Shown: positions 1 to 7,519, counted from the first letter of the stretch. The stretch is 11,048 nucleotides of DNA from Stenotrophomonas maltophilia (GCA_002386405.1 DGIP01000245.1:1-11048), one strand, 5' to 3'. The notes: generated by a model not told the origin, from the sequence alone. Translations and numbers: made by a program.

Positions 1-1
1 C

Positions 2-919
2 GAGGCCGGCGCGGCCATGGCTGCGCGCCAGGCGCTGGCCGCGCTCGGCCAGGCCCAGCTGATCGGGCTGTGGCAGCGCTTCTTCGAACGCCCGGTGGCG
101 CAGGTACTTCTGACCCACGACGACCTGCGCAACCGCCGCCGCTACCTCAACGCCCGCGCCACCCTCAACGAGCTGCTGCGGCTGGGCGCGCTGCCGGTGG
201 TGAACGAGAACGACACCGTGTCGGTGGATGAGCTCAAGCTCGGCGACAACGACAACCTGGCCGCCACCGTGGCCGCGTTGATCGACGCCGACATCCTGTT
301 CATCGCCACGGACATCGACGGCCTGTACAGCGCCGACCCGCGTCGCGATCCGCAGGCGCGGCCGATCCACGACGTGCCCGAGCTCACCCTCGAGGTGCTG
401 GCCATGGCCGGCGGCGCCGGCAGTGGCGCCGGTACCGGCGGCATGCATACCAAGCTGGAAGCAGCAGCCAAGGCCGGCCGCGTCGGCATCGATACCTGCC
501 TGTTCAACGGCCGCGATGGCGATGTGGTGCGCGCGCTGGCGCAGGGCCGCTTGTTCGGCACCCGCATCCATGCCGGGCAGACCCGTGAAGCCGCGCGCAA
601 ATACTGGCTGCGGCACGCGCCGCTGGAAGCCGGTGCGATCGTGGTCGACGCGGGTGCGGCCGTCGCGCTGCGCGACAAGGGCGCGTCGCTGCTGCCGGGC
701 GGGGTGACCGCTGCCGAAGGTGATTTCCGCCGCGGCGACATGGTGCAGGTGCGCTTGCGCACCGCCAGCGGTGAAGTGACGTTGGCGCGCGGCGTGAGCC
801 AGTATTCGGCGAGCGACATCCGCCGGGTGGCCGGGCGGCATTCGCGCGACATTGAACGCGTGTTGGGCTACAACTACGGTGGCAATGTGATCCACCGGGA
901 TGATCTGGTACTGATCTGA
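2..919 (+). CDS. proB: Glutamate 5-kinase, 5'-truncated by window edge
   Basis: Cytoplasmic enzyme that phosphorylates L-glutamate with ATP to gamma-glutamyl phosphate, the first and normally proline-inhibited step of proline synthesis. The frame is open from base 2. The ATG at 17 is internal, because the text around it aligns with the middle of the kinase domain (a GQ-x-x-LI-x-LW segment also found in E. coli ProB). Roughly the first 80 residues therefore lie outside the window. Visible hallmarks are the substrate-loop text VNEND followed by GDNDNLAA, a TDIDGLYSADPR segment, and the glycine-rich GAGTGGMHTKL motif near 430-460. The last 95 or so residues form a C-terminal PUA domain (SLLPGGV, FRRGD, GVSQYS, RDIERVLGYNYG, ending HRDDLVLI), as in full-length bacterial ProB. 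It lies just upstream of proA on the same strand and probably shares its transcript, although a REP pair separates them. Confidence 0.97.
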   Translation, partial: EAGAAMAARQALAALGQAQLIGLWQRFFERPVAQVLLTHDDLRNRRRYLNARATLNELLRLGALPVVNENDTVSVDELKLGDNDNLAATVAALIDADILFIATDIDGLYSADPRRDPQARPIHDVPELTLEVLAMAGGAGSGAGTGGMHTKLEAAAKAGRVGIDTCLFNGRDGDVVRALAQGRLFGTRIHAGQTREAARKYWLRHAPLEAGAIVVDAGAAVALRDKGASLLPGGVTAAEGDFRRGDMVQVRLRTASGEVTLARGVSQYSASDIRRVAGRHSRDIERVLGYNYGGNVIHRDDLVLI

Positions 920-935
920 CCGATGGCCCCCGGCC

Positions 936-958
936 GTAGAGCCACGCCCTGCGTGGCT
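936..958 (+). repeat. GTAG-headed REP hairpin (SMAG-like), left half of an inverted pair
   Basis: GTAG is followed by AGCCACGC, a CCT loop and GCGTGGCT, giving a perfect 8-bp stem. The same 23 bases occur six times in this window. Here the hairpin begins 16 bp after the proB stop and forms an inverted pair with the copy at 987-1009, GTAG heads facing outward. GTAG-headed palindromes of this layout are known as SMAG elements in Stenotrophomonas maltophilia; assignment to that family is by recognition. Confidence 0.9.
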
Positions 959-986
959 GAAATGCCGAACGAAGCCGACACCGCGC

Positions 987-1009
987 AGCCACGCAGGGCG
1001 TGGCTCTAC
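987..1009 (-). repeat. GTAG-headed REP hairpin (SMAG-like), right half of an inverted pair
   Basis: Exact reverse complement of the unit at 936-958, separated from it by 28 bp. Together they can fold into two separate hairpins or one long imperfect stem in the proB-proA intergenic RNA. It ends 12 bp before the proA ribosome-binding site. Confidence 0.9.
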
Positions 1010-1021
1010 GCAGAACATTCC

Positions 1022-1025
1022 GAGG
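1022..1025 (+). promoter_or_regulatory. proA ribosome-binding site (GAGG)
   Basis: GAGG lies 8 nt before the ATG at 1034. It decides the proA start against an in-frame ATG at 923, which would translate through the REP pair and add 37 residues with no counterpart in the family. Confidence 0.75.
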
Positions 1026-1033
1026 ACGTTAGG

Positions 1034-2296
1034 ATGGTTGCCAGCCCCACAGTTGATATCCGCACACAGGCACTCGCTTGCCGCGATGCCGCGCAGGTAT
1101 TGGCGCAGCTGTCGTCCGACGCCAAGGCGGCACTGCTCAACGGCATGGCCGATGCACTCGACGCCGACGCGGCCACCATCCTTGCCGCCAACGCGCTGGA
1201 CCTCGCCGCCGCCGAAGCCAAGGGCACCGGCAGCGCCATGCTCGACCGCCTCGCGCTCAACCCTGCGCGCCTTGCCGGCATCAGCGCCGCGCTGCGCGAA
1301 GTGGCCGCACTGCCGGACCCGGTCGGCAGCATCACCCGCGACGACATCCGCCCCAACGGCATCCGCGTGCAGAAAGTGCGCGTGCCGCTCGGCGTGATCG
1401 CGATGATCTACGAAGCGCGCCCCAACGTGACCGCCGATGCGGCCGCGCTGTGCATCAAGGCCGGCAACGGCGTGATCCTGCGCGGCGGCTCCGAAGCCAT
1501 CCATTCCAACACCGCCATCGCCGCCTCGCTCAAGCGGGCCCTGCGCGATGCCGGGGTCCCCGATGCCGCGCTCACCCTGGTGGAAGACCTGCGCCGCGAG
1601 ACCATGCTCACCCTGCTGCAGCTCAACGACGTGGTCGACCTGGCCATTCCGCGCGGTGGGGAAGGGCTGATCCGTTTCGTGGCCGAACATGCGCGCGTGC
1701 CGGTGATCAAGCACTACAAGGGCGTGTGCCACCTGTACGTGGACCGTGCCGCCGACCTGGCCAAGGCGCTGGCCTTGCTGGTGGACGGTAAATGCAGCCG
1801 TCCGTCGGCCTGCAATTCGCTGGAAACCCTGCTGGTCCACGCGGGCGTGGCGGCCGACTTCCTGCCGCAGGCGGAGCGCGCCTTGCGTGCGCGGGGCGTG
1901 GAACTCCGTGCCGACGCGCGCGCGCGCCAGTGGCTGCCCGAAGCGGTACCGGCCACCGATGACGATTTCGCCGCCGAATACCTCGACCTGATCATCGCCG
2001 TCCGCGTGGTCGATGACCTCGAGCAGGCACTCGCCCACATCCAGCAGTACAGCTCGGACCACACCGAAGTCATTGCCACCGAAGATCCGGCAGCGTCCCA
2101 GCGCTTCATCCACGCACTGCGTGCTGCCGTGGTGATGGTCAACGCTTCGTCCCGCTTCTCCGACGGCGGCGAACTCGGCCTGGGCGCGGAAATCGGCATT
2201 TCCACCACCCGCCTGCACGCCTACGGCCCCATGGGCCTGGAAGCCCTCACCGTAGAGCGCTTCGTTGTCCAGGGAAGCGGCCAGACCCGCGTCTGA
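1034..2296 (+). CDS. proA: Glutamate-5-semialdehyde dehydrogenase (gamma-glutamyl phosphate reductase)
   Basis: NADPH-dependent cytoplasmic enzyme that reduces gamma-glutamyl phosphate from ProB to glutamate-5-semialdehyde, the second step of proline synthesis. The product is 420 residues, close to the usual ~417. It has the aldehyde-dehydrogenase fold. Visible landmarks are the [17 protein letters not shown] segment (118-133), the [16 protein letters not shown] cofactor-binding region (144-159), [11 protein letters not shown] (206-216), and the catalytic cysteine Cys260 within [13 protein letters not shown] (256-268). The C-terminal part has [20 protein letters not shown] (372-391). The ATG at 1034 is preferred because of the GAGG at 1022-1025; the longer reading from 923 would run through REP sequence. 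It follows proB by 114 bp on the same strand, and the OmpA-family gene downstream converges on it. No truncation or missing key residue is seen. Confidence 0.97.
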   Translation: MVASPTVDIRTQALACRDAAQVLAQLSSDAKAALLNGMADALDADAATILAANALDLAAAEAKGTGSAMLDRLALNPARLAGISAALREVAALPDPVGSITRDDIRPNGIRVQKVRVPLGVIAMIYEARPNVTADAAALCIKAGNGVILRGGSEAIHSNTAIAASLKRALRDAGVPDAALTLVEDLRRETMLTLLQLNDVVDLAIPRGGEGLIRFVAEHARVPVIKHYKGVCHLYVDRAADLAKALALLVDGKCSRPSACNSLETLLVHAGVAADFLPQAERALRARGVELRADARARQWLPEAVPATDDDFAAEYLDLIIAVRVVDDLEQALAHIQQYSSDHTEVIATEDPAASQRFIHALRAAVVMVNASSRFSDGGELGLGAEIGISTTRLHAYGPMGLEALTVERFVVQGSGQTRV

Positions 2297-2323
2297 CGAC
2301 GCCAGCGTCGCAAGCACCACCAG

Positions 2324-2346
2324 GTAGAGCCACGCCCTGCGTGGCT
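2324..2346 (+). repeat. GTAG-headed REP hairpin (SMAG-like) between convergent genes
   Basis: Identical to the 23-base unit at 936-958. It lies in the 76-bp gap between the converging proA and OmpA-family genes. A degenerate remnant of an inverted partner may follow at 2351-2359 (GTGGCCTAC, against GTGGCTCTAC in an intact unit). A hairpin here could shape the 3' ends of both transcripts, but no T-run follows, so it is not a classical terminator. Confidence 0.88.
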
Positions 2347-2372
2347 GGACGTGGCCTACCCGGCGCAATCGC

Positions 2373-3656
2373 TCACATCGCGGTGTACTGTATCCGCCGG
2401 TTCGCCTTGCGCCCTTCCTCGGTGCTGTTGTCGCCCATCGGCTGGTTGGAGCCGAAGCCACGCGCCACCAGCCGGGTCTCCGGAACACCCCGCTTGACCA
2501 GCGCCGAACGCACCGCGTCTGCGCGCTGTTCGCTCAACTGCTGGTTGGTCGTGGCGTTGCCCTGGCTGTCGGTATGCCCGCCGATTTCCACCTTGACCTC
2601 CTGGTTCGAGTTCTTGATGGCCGTGGCGGCCAGGTCAAGGATGCCTTCGCTGCTGCGGGTCAGCGTGGCCAGCCCGGTGTCGAAATTGACCGTGGTCTTG
2701 TTCAGCGCCGCCGTGAGGTCCGCAGCGTTGGCGCCGGCGGCGAGGGCACTGAGGGCCTGGGTGCCTTGATCGAACAAACCCTCGATCTCGACATTGCCCA
2801 ACCCTGACTGGAACACCCTGCTGATCTGTTCACGTTTTTCAGGCTCAAGTGCCGAGGTGTCGAGGTTGAGCTTGTCCCCCTTGAACGCGAACTTCAGCCC
2901 GTCCGCCTTCATGTCGGGGATGAGCACCTTCAGGCGTTCCAGCCACGGAGCGTCGCGGGTTGCCGGGTTGACCTCGAGGTTCGCGTTCACGTTCTGCTTC
3001 CCGAAGACTCCCTCAAGCGCACCCTCCAGGTTGGTCTTCTGCGCGACCGTTGGCAACGTGCCGTTGACGGTCACCTTGCCGCCGGTGTTGTGGAAGGACA
3101 GCGTGGGGTCGGTGGCAACGGCGGCAACCTTGGCCGCTGGTGCGGCAGCGGGCGGTGGCTTGGCCACATTGCGCGATTGCCAGCCGCACCAGGCCAGCGC
3201 CAGCAGCGCGATCAATGGCAACAGCCAGCGCCACAGCCGGAAGGACGGCTTCCCGACCTTGCTGCCGCCGGCCAGGCTGGCAAATCCCGCAGGCAACGAG
3301 GTGGGCATCACGCCGCCGGCGGTGACTGCCTTGACGATGGCCGGAACCGCCGTCGCCAGCAGGCCCGGAATCATCTTGGCGCCGATGCCGGACTTTTGCG
3401 CAATCTCCTCCACGCTCTGGTTGCCCAGGACGCTGCGCAGCTGGTTCGGTTCGATCGACTGCATGGGTGACTCGCCGCCGGACAGCCACGAGTTGAACAC
3501 TCGGCCCAGTCCCGCAGCCTCGAACTTGTTCCTGAAGCCGGCCAGTCCGCCGGGCTGGCTGAAGATGTAGCGGGCTACGACGCCGACGAACTTCTGTGCG
3601 TTCTGCCCAAGGCCGGTGGCACGGGCGACTTCACTGACCAGAGTCTCGATAGACAT
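2373..3656 (-). CDS. OmpA-family envelope protein with YidB/DUF937-like N-terminus and BON-like repeats
   Basis: Predicted inner-membrane protein of 427 residues with a periplasmic peptidoglycan-binding end. Residues 1-118 resemble YidB/DUF937 proteins (GGLAGFRNKFEAAGLG, SWLSGG, QLRSVLG, then IAQKSGI and LLATAVPAIV). Residues about 139-157 form one hydrophobic helix, followed by an Ala/Pro linker to about 183. Residues about 185-295 hold two BON-like segments (KVTVNGTLPT near 194-203 and KFAFKGDKLNL near 255-265). Residues about 320-427 are an OmpA C-terminal domain with GHTDSQGN (360-367), LSEQRADAVRSALVKRGV and a closing NRRIQ. Asp363 and Arg378 sit where the family binds diaminopimelate. 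The ATG at 3656 has GAGGGG 7 nt upstream; a GTG five codons earlier overlaps that site and is rejected. It is transcribed away from the pga operon after a 232-bp gap. The specific role is unknown; envelope anchoring is the natural guess. Confidence 0.9.
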   Translation of the reverse strand: MSIETLVSEVARATGLGQNAQKFVGVVARYIFSQPGGLAGFRNKFEAAGLGRVFNSWLSGGESPMQSIEPNQLRSVLGNQSVEEIAQKSGIGAKMIPGLLATAVPAIVKAVTAGGVMPTSLPAGFASLAGGSKVGKPSFRLWRWLLPLIALLALAWCGWQSRNVAKPPPAAAPAAKVAAVATDPTLSFHNTGGKVTVNGTLPTVAQKTNLEGALEGVFGKQNVNANLEVNPATRDAPWLERLKVLIPDMKADGLKFAFKGDKLNLDTSALEPEKREQISRVFQSGLGNVEIEGLFDQGTQALSALAAGANAADLTAALNKTTVNFDTGLATLTRSSEGILDLAATAIKNSNQEVKVEIGGHTDSQGNATTNQQLSEQRADAVRSALVKRGVPETRLVARGFGSNQPMGDNSTEEGRKANRRIQYTAM

Positions 3657-3663
3657 GATGAAT

Positions 3664-3669
3664 CCCCTC
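3664..3669 (-). promoter_or_regulatory. Ribosome-binding site of the OmpA-family gene (GAGGGG)
   Basis: On the minus strand GAGGGG lies 7 nt before the ATG at 3656. This decides against the GTG at 3671, which sits on the Shine-Dalgarno sequence itself. Confidence 0.8.
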
Positions 3670-3766
3670 ACGATTAAGTGCGGGATGTCTCCGAGGCGGG
3701 AGCCTACGCCTGGGCCGGGTCAGCGATGTGAAGAGTTCTACACACCGACCGGGGCCGGCCTGCGAG

Positions 3767-3789
3767 GGACACGCATGGCGTGTCGCTAC
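3767..3789 (-). repeat. Second-family GTAG REP hairpin, reverse copy
   Basis: On the minus strand it reads GTAG, CGACACGC, CAT, GCGTGTCC. This is the same layout as the other REPs (head, 8-base arm, 3-base loop, 8-base arm) with a different stem and one mismatch at the stem base. It forms an inverted arrangement with the copy at 3842-3864, heads facing inward. Confidence 0.8.
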
Positions 3790-3811
3790 GGCTACCGGCG
3801 GGTGCCGCGGA

Positions 3812-3830
3812 CCACACGCCACGCGTGTCC
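3812..3830 (+). repeat. Degenerate second-family REP hairpin lacking the GTAG head
   Basis: Arms CCACACGC and GCGTGTCC surround CAC. Six inner base pairs remain and the outer two are lost. The position where GTAG would stand reads CGGA. It sits between two intact units of the same family, so it is probably a decayed third member of the cluster. Confidence 0.6.
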
Positions 3831-3841
3831 GCCAGAGCCGC

Positions 3842-3864
3842 GTAGGGACACGCCATGCGTGTCC
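3842..3864 (+). repeat. Second-family GTAG REP hairpin, forward copy
   Basis: GTAG, then GGACACGC, CAT, GCGTGTCC: a perfect 8-bp stem. It lies 24 bp beyond the pgaD stop codon, so it would be near the 3' end of the pga operon RNA, where REP hairpins can block exonucleases. Confidence 0.85.
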
Positions 3865-3888
3865 TCGACACCGTAGGCCGCGGCCGGA

Positions 3889-4368
3889 TCACCGGGCGGT
3901 GAGGCTCTGCTCGGTCAGGCCTACCGGTCGTGCGTGGTCGTCCATGTGCAGGGTGACCGCCTTGCCGTTGGCCAGCTGCGCGGCCAGCGCCGGGCTGGCG
4001 CCCAGGTTGTGGGCGATCTCTTCCAGCGTCACGTCCTGGCGCGGGTTGCGGCGGTCCTTGCCGGCAAAGCGCATGCGGTTGTATTCGGCCCAGGCGATCA
4101 GCAGCACCGAACAGCACACCAGCATCACCGGCAGCGCGATCACGATGAACGGGTCCACCGACTGCTTGTATTCGTACAGCTGCACGAATGCCAGCCGGCC
4201 ACCGAGCAGCCAGGAAATGGCGGTGATCAGCGGCGCCCACAGGTAGAAGTAGAACGCCCAGAAGGCGATGGTCACAAACCCCCATGCGGTGCGCTGCAGC
4301 CGTGGCTGCTGGCGCGATTTCCGGATGAGGCGCGAATCGTAACGGCGGGTCGGCTTGGCGGCGTTCAT
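3889..4368 (-). CDS. pgaD: PGA synthase accessory subunit PgaD
   Basis: Small inner-membrane partner of PgaC. In E. coli, c-di-GMP binds across PgaC and PgaD and switches on polymerisation of poly-beta-1,6-N-acetylglucosamine. The product is 159 residues. It has a basic N-terminal tail (1-26), two membrane helices (about 29-56 and 73-94), the motif YNRMRF (96-101; E. coli PgaD has YNKLRF), and a soluble C-terminal segment (about 111-159). That segment, starting VTLEEIAHNLGASP, resembles the E. coli PgaD tail. It is about 20 residues longer than the E. coli protein, mostly at the N-terminus. Its ATG overlaps the pgaC stop by 4 nt, so translation is probably coupled. It is the last gene of the operon. 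PgaD sequences diverge strongly, so the call rests on membrane layout, motif and context together. Confidence 0.93.
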   Translation of the reverse strand: MNAAKPTRRYDSRLIRKSRQQPRLQRTAWGFVTIAFWAFYFYLWAPLITAISWLLGGRLAFVQLYEYKQSVDPFIVIALPVMLVCCSVLLIAWAEYNRMRFAGKDRRNPRQDVTLEEIAHNLGASPALAAQLANGKAVTLHMDDHARPVGLTEQSLTAR

Positions 4369-5612
4369 CGTATACCCCGGTCAGGACTGACCCAGATCGC
4401 CCGCTTGCCACGACGCTTGAGCAGCGTCTTGGGCAGGGCCACCAGGGTCGTGAACAGGCTGATGAGCCAGTACGCCATCGGGTACCAGATCACCCAGAAG
4501 TAGTTACGGCCAATATGCGTTTCATAACGACGATCGATGATCAGGCTGCTGGCGAACTGCAGCAGGCACACCAGCGCCAGGATAACGCCATGCCACTGCG
4601 GCAGCAGCGAGGCGATGTACAGGTCCTGCGGCAGCGGGATGAACTTGCCCAGCACCCACAGCACGATGATGGCCAGCATCGTGTAGGCCCACAGCACGCT
4701 GAACACATACTCCAGCAACACCCCCCACATGCGCCGCTTGCGCCAGTCGAACAGCGAACGGCCGTGCCGCAGCAACACTTCCACGCCGCCCTGGGCCCAG
4801 CGCAGGCGCTGCCGCCACAGCCCCTTGAGCGTTTCGGGCATCAGGATGAAGCACAGCGCGTTGGGCTCGTAACGGATGTCCCAATGGTCGATCTGCAGGC
4901 GCCAGCTGATGTCGATGTCTTCGGTGATCATGTCATCGGCCCAGTAGCCGATGCGGTGCAGCGCGGTGCGGCGGAAGCCGGCAATCACCCCGGAAATGGT
5001 GAAGATGCGCCCGTACACGCGCTGCGCGCGCTTGATCATGCCGATGATCGACGAGAACTCGGCCACCTGCAGCCGGCCCAGCAGGGTGGAACGGTTGCGG
5101 ATGCGCGGGTTGCCGGTCACCGCGCCCACGCGCGGGCCGGAGGTGAGGTGCCACACCATCCAGTGGGTGGCGTGCTCTTCCAGCATCGCATCGCCATCGA
5201 TGCACACCAGGTATTCCGAACGCGCCGCCAGCGCGCCCATGCGCAACGCATTGGCCTTGCCCAGGTTGCGGTCCAGGTGCACCACGCGCAGCCGCGGGTG
5301 CAGGGCTGCCATCGCATCCAGCCGGGCCCCGGTATCGTCGCGGCTGCCATCGTTGATGGCGATCACTTCGAAATCCGGGTACTTCTGCGCCAGCGCCGCG
5401 CCCAGCGTATCGGCCAGGTTGTCCGCTTCGTTGTGGCACGGGATCAGGATCGACGCGAACGGGTAGTGCACCATCGGCGGCGGGTCGTCGCGCAGGCGCG
5501 ATTTGCGTTCACGGCGGAAGAAGTAATACAGGCCGCCGGACATCCAGAAGAACGCCATCACCATCGGGTAGAAGAAGGCGAACTGGAACAGCAGGTAGAG
5601 GAACGGATGCAT
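4365..5612 (-). CDS. pgaC: Poly-beta-1,6-N-acetyl-D-glucosamine synthase (GT2 family)
   Basis: Processive family-2 glycosyltransferase of the inner membrane that polymerises N-acetylglucosamine from UDP-GlcNAc into PGA/PNAG and, with PgaD, moves the chain across the membrane. The product is 415 residues (E. coli about 441). An N-terminal hydrophobic region spans about 4-32. The catalytic domain shows PCHNE (58-62), AINDGS (85-90), the DGD metal-binding triad (139-141), TED with the likely catalytic base Asp232 (230-232), and QRLRW (268-272). C-terminal membrane segments lie near 297-323, 341-359 and 371-394. All processive-synthase signatures are intact. The ATG at 5612 is chosen over 5693 because GTGAGG lies 5 nt upstream and the extra 27 residues would be arginine-rich, non-family sequence overlapping pgaB. 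The start lies 7 nt after the pgaB stop, and the end overlaps pgaD by 4 nt. Confidence 0.97.
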   Translation of the reverse strand: MHPFLYLLFQFAFFYPMVMAFFWMSGGLYYFFRRERKSRLRDDPPPMVHYPFASILIPCHNEADNLADTLGAALAQKYPDFEVIAINDGSRDDTGARLDAMAALHPRLRVVHLDRNLGKANALRMGALAARSEYLVCIDGDAMLEEHATHWMVWHLTSGPRVGAVTGNPRIRNRSTLLGRLQVAEFSSIIGMIKRAQRVYGRIFTISGVIAGFRRTALHRIGYWADDMITEDIDISWRLQIDHWDIRYEPNALCFILMPETLKGLWRQRLRWAQGGVEVLLRHGRSLFDWRKRRMWGVLLEYVFSVLWAYTMLAIIVLWVLGKFIPLPQDLYIASLLPQWHGVILALVCLLQFASSLIIDRRYETHIGRNYFWVIWYPMAYWLISLFTTLVALPKTLLKRRGKRAIWVSPDRGIR

Positions 5613-5617
5613 GGCGG

Positions 5618-5621
5618 CCTC
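5618..5621 (-). promoter_or_regulatory. pgaC ribosome-binding site (GAGG) overlapping the pgaB stop
   Basis: On the minus strand the GA of the pgaB TGA stop runs into GAGG, 5 nt before the pgaC ATG at 5612. This fixes the pgaC start and suggests re-initiation by ribosomes that finish pgaB. Confidence 0.75.
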
Positions 5622-7518
5622 ACTTTTCCTCGTAAGGGAAGGTGCGTGCCGACATCGCCGCGCGCGCATCGTAGGTGGACGGCTTCCCGGCAATGAAGTC
5701 GTCCGGGTACCAGGCGAAATGGCGCACGCCCTGCGACTGCAGGCGCCGGATCTGGGCGCGCAGCACGGTGCCGGAAATCGGCGTCTGCGTGCGCCAGTCC
5801 ACCGTCTGCAGCTCGAACATCGTCTGCGACAGCTGCGGGTCGTGCTCGCGCACGGCCTGCACCAGCCGGTCCAGCCATTTCTGCGGGTTGCGGCTGCCTT
5901 CCATCCACGGCATCGCCATCAGCGCGGTGTGGTCGTAGGCCTTGTTGAACAGGTCCAGGCGCTGGGCGAACCAGCTGGCGCTCTGCGGCTGCAGCACCGG
6001 CTGCGCGTACAGGTTGCGCACCGTGGCCAGCTTCGGCCGCCAGCGCTGCGCGGCGTTGCGCAGCTCCAGGGTGAAATCGATCAGCGCCTGGGTCCGCGCG
6101 CCGTCGTCGCCTTCCTGCGGCAGGTTGGCCAGTTCGGTATCGCGCAGGTAGGCATCGTCGTGGAACAGCAGGCCCTCGAAGTACGAGTTGATGGCCAGGT
6201 CTTCGTAGATGTCGTCGATGATGTGACGCACCTTCGGGTTGGTGAAATCGAGCCGGAAGATGCCATCGCTTTCCGGGCTCTCGATCGCCAGCGCCTTGCG
6301 GATGGCCGGGTCCTTCAGCTCATAGCCCAGCACCGGCAGCCACGCGTACACCTTCACCCCGGCGCGGGTCTTGAGCTGCCAGGCCACGCGGTTGAACAGG
6401 TCCGCGCGCATCGGCAGGTGCCGGTTGGGGAAGTACAGCGCATCGGCCGAACCATTGCCGTCCGGGTCGGCGAAGGCCTGCAGGAACACGTGGGTCGGGC
6501 CGATCTTCTTGACCCGGTCGATCAGCGCATCCAGGTTCTTCGCCTGCTGCGCCGGGTTGCTGTCGTACACCGCGTCCAGGTCGATCTGCAGGGCGCGCAC
6601 GCCATCGCGCTCGACGTCGCGGCGCAGTTCGTAGGCCAGCTGGGTCACTGCCGGGTTGCCGGTCACCAGCAACCGCGCCAGGCCGTGCAGGTCGCGGGTG
6701 ACCGGGGTGCTGCGGCCTTCCAGGTCGAACGACACCGCCATCCCCAGGTCTTCGGCGATCCTGTTGCTCAGCGCGTTGTAGGCCGCGTACGGCCATACGA
6801 TCGCCTTCGGGCTCACGCCCACGTTGTCTTGGATGCGCTTCACGCTCAGGCCCAGGTCGGCACGGATCCGCGCTTCGTACTGCGCGGCGGTTTCGTACTG
6901 GTGCGTGGTCGGGTCGTAGGTGCGGGTGATCACCGCCGGGGTCGAATTGCCCTGCGGGTTGGACTGCACGCCGTGGTGCAGGTTGTCGGTGTGGCTGGCC
7001 AGTTCGATCAGGCCGCTGCGGTTCATTTCGCGCAGCTGTTCCCAGGTCAGGAAGTCGTCGTGGGTGAACGGGCGGTAGCCATAATCGATCTTGCGGTCGG
7101 CCGGCATGTCCACGTAATCGGTGATCACCGCCACCAGCGCCGGGTAGTTGTAGGCGCGCAGCAGCGGGAACACCTTGGTGTACACGCTGCGCAGGCCGTC
7201 ATCGAAGGTCAGCAGCACCGGCTTGGGCGGCAGCGGCGCGCCGCCCTGCGAGGCGGTGATCAGCTGCGACAGCGATACCGGGTGGTAGCCGTGCGCGGAC
7301 AACCAGTCCAGGTGCGCGGCGAAGTTCTGCGTGCTGACCGCGTATGCATCCGGGTCGCCCTTGATCGCCACGTCATCGCGGATGTCGTGGTAGCTGAGCA
7401 CCAGCAGCCCGTTGTCGGCCGAATCCAGCACCGGCGGCGCGGCCTGCACGTGGGTGCAGACCGCCAGCAGGGCCAGCAGCAGCCAGGAAGTGAAGCGCTT
7501 CAAGTCCATGTGTCGCAT
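5620..7518 (-). CDS. pgaB: PGA N-deacetylase / glycoside hydrolase
   Basis: Periplasmic two-domain enzyme that partly de-N-acetylates PGA, which export needs; homologues also cleave the deacetylated polymer (family GH153). The product is 632 residues (E. coli about 672). Residues 1-27 are a signal peptide. The carbohydrate-esterase-4 domain spans about 36-310, with TFDDG (104-108; Asp106 and Asp107) and SHTDNLHHG (175-183) carrying His176 and His181. These residues have the same mutual spacing as the metal and catalytic residues of E. coli PgaB. A TIM-barrel-type C-terminal domain (about 310-625) contains FHDDA (452-456), a plausible hydrolase acid site. Three in-frame ATGs are possible: 7518 is chosen because GGGGA lies 7 nt upstream, 7509 is the alternative, and 7623 would lie deep in pgaA. 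The start is 1 nt after the pgaA stop. The lipoprotein signal is atypical (see findings). Confidence 0.96.
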   Translation of the reverse strand: MRHMDLKRFTSWLLLALLAVCTHVQAAPPVLDSADNGLLVLSYHDIRDDVAIKGDPDAYAVSTQNFAAHLDWLSAHGYHPVSLSQLITASQGGAPLPPKPVLLTFDDGLRSVYTKVFPLLRAYNYPALVAVITDYVDMPADRKIDYGYRPFTHDDFLTWEQLREMNRSGLIELASHTDNLHHGVQSNPQGNSTPAVITRTYDPTTHQYETAAQYEARIRADLGLSVKRIQDNVGVSPKAIVWPYAAYNALSNRIAEDLGMAVSFDLEGRSTPVTRDLHGLARLLVTGNPAVTQLAYELRRDVERDGVRALQIDLDAVYDSNPAQQAKNLDALIDRVKKIGPTHVFLQAFADPDGNGSADALYFPNRHLPMRADLFNRVAWQLKTRAGVKVYAWLPVLGYELKDPAIRKALAIESPESDGIFRLDFTNPKVRHIIDDIYEDLAINSYFEGLLFHDDAYLRDTELANLPQEGDDGARTQALIDFTLELRNAAQRWRPKLATVRNLYAQPVLQPQSASWFAQRLDLFNKAYDHTALMAMPWMEGSRNPQKWLDRLVQAVREHDPQLSQTMFELQTVDWRTQTPISGTVLRAQIRRLQSQGVRHFAWYPDDFIAGKPSTYDARAAMSARTFPYEEK

Positions 7519-7519
7519 C

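Noticed and set aside
923..1033. An N-terminal extension of proA from the ATG at 923
   Set aside because: It translates through the REP pair, adds 37 residues foreign to the family, and lacks a Shine-Dalgarno as good as the GAGG before 1034.
2297..2310. A CGACGC/GCGTCG hairpin right after the proA stop as a terminator
   Set aside because: The stem is short, the loop would be only 2-4 nt, and no T-run follows.
3766..3864. The repeated palindromes as a CRISPR array
   Set aside because: The units alternate in orientation, spacers are irregular, and the units fit REP hairpins; no cas genes are present.
3876..3885. GGCCGCGGCC palindrome preceded by GTA as another REP unit
   Set aside because: It lacks the 8-base arm, 3-base loop layout of the two REP families and is a plain GC palindrome.
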